Assembly (NCBI GenBank): GCA_019747615.1
Contig: JAIEQQ010000624.1
Location: 1 to 13,134, forward strand
Reading direction: 5' to 3'
Length of the DNA: 13,134 nt
Source of the DNA: Phycisphaerales bacterium
GTDB lineage: Bacteria; Planctomycetota; Phycisphaerae; Phycisphaerales; UBA1924
A program made the position numbers and the translations under genes. The notes beneath the pieces are model-generated. The model was not told the DNA's origin. It saw nothing but the letters and a program-made list of their open reading frames with translations, and searched no databases. Below are positions 12,977-13,134 of the stretch, piece after piece. Numbering within the stretch: the first letter of the stretch is position 1; the number at the start of each line of letters is the position of its first letter.

Positions 12977-13134
12977 ATGACCACTCCACCCAGCAACGCC
13001 CCCGCCACATCCCCCGCAGCCACACCCCCCGCCCCCCCCGCCCCCGCAGCCGCGGCGCCGTTGGCACCCGTTCCCGGTGCCCCCAAGCCGATGGTCACCT
13101 TTGACGAGTTCGCGACGCTCGACCTCCGGGTTGC
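12977..13134 (+). CDS. tRNA-binding domain protein (EMAP/CsaA/MetG C-terminal type), partial
   Basis: The first 52 codons of a plus-strand gene are present; the rest is beyond the window. AAAGG lies 7 nt before the ATG. About 35 residues of Pro/Ala-rich leader (MTTPPSNAPATSPAATPP and on) lead into MVTFDEFATLDLRVA, the typical opening of the tRNA_bind OB-fold found in CsaA, Trbp111 and the C-terminus of methionyl-tRNA synthetase. A stand-alone tRNA-binding protein with a disordered leader is the simplest reading. The leader coding DNA contains C tracts of 6, 8 and 5 bases. The C-terminal fate and any fused domain cannot be seen. Confidence 0.7.
   Translation, partial: MTTPPSNAPATSPAATPPAPPAPAAAAPLAPVPGAPKPMVTFDEFATLDLRV

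Overview
The window is a GC-rich bacterial chromosome segment with 12 protein genes (one split by a frameshift, one cut by the window end) and one tRNA. Almost everything is transcribed on the minus strand; only the RluA-type pseudouridine synthase and the partial gene at the right edge are on the plus strand. The gene content suggests a Planctomycetota bacterium, perhaps Phycisphaerae: a secretin and pseudopilin cluster with small lineage-specific partners, a TPR-rich GT41 glycosyltransferase, a DUF1573 / rhodanese / MauE-like operon, a stand-alone rpsR, and a tRNA without encoded CCA. This placement is an inference from gene content, not a sequence match.

Left part (1-3951). A tRNA-Asn(GTT) with its own intrinsic terminator lies at the left edge. 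A 357-bp stretch with no convincing gene follows. Next comes a pair of minus-strand genes: a TPR lipoprotein and, 30 bp downstream of it, a TPR plus O-GlcNAc-transferase-like (GT41) enzyme. The leader in front of this pair holds a nested set of inverted repeats, and a clear intrinsic terminator separates it from the secretin gene upstream.

Middle part (4028-7811). This is a type II secretion / type IV pilus-like cluster. In transcription order it has a small membrane protein with a short coiled coil, a GspH/FimT-type pseudopilin, a second small membrane protein with a GTG start, a 404-bp gap, and a PilQ/GspD-type secretin. The reading frame of the secretin breaks at a four-base homopolymer near 4370, and the C-terminal tail continues in the -1 frame to 4028. 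The TPR lipoprotein just downstream could be the pilotin for this secretin.

Right part (7812-13134). A G-rich divergent intergenic region separates the secretion cluster from an rluA-like gene on the plus strand. A GAF-type free methionine-(R)-sulfoxide reductase converges on rluA. Then come rpsR and a tight three-gene operon: a secreted DUF1573 protein with a Cys-Gly-Cys motif, a membrane-tethered rhodanese, and a MauE/DoxX-like membrane protein with a CPCFG motif (the last two overlap by ATGA). This operon looks like an envelope thiol or sulfur-relay system of unknown substrate. At the right edge a divergent gene encodes a Pro/Ala-rich leader followed by the start of a tRNA-binding (EMAP/CsaA/MetG C-terminal type) domain.

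The best leads for new biology are the DUF1573-rhodanese-MauE operon, the secretin frameshift and tail, the two unassigned small membrane proteins around the pseudopilin, the GT41 enzyme beside the secretion cluster, and the structured leader at 3724-3832.
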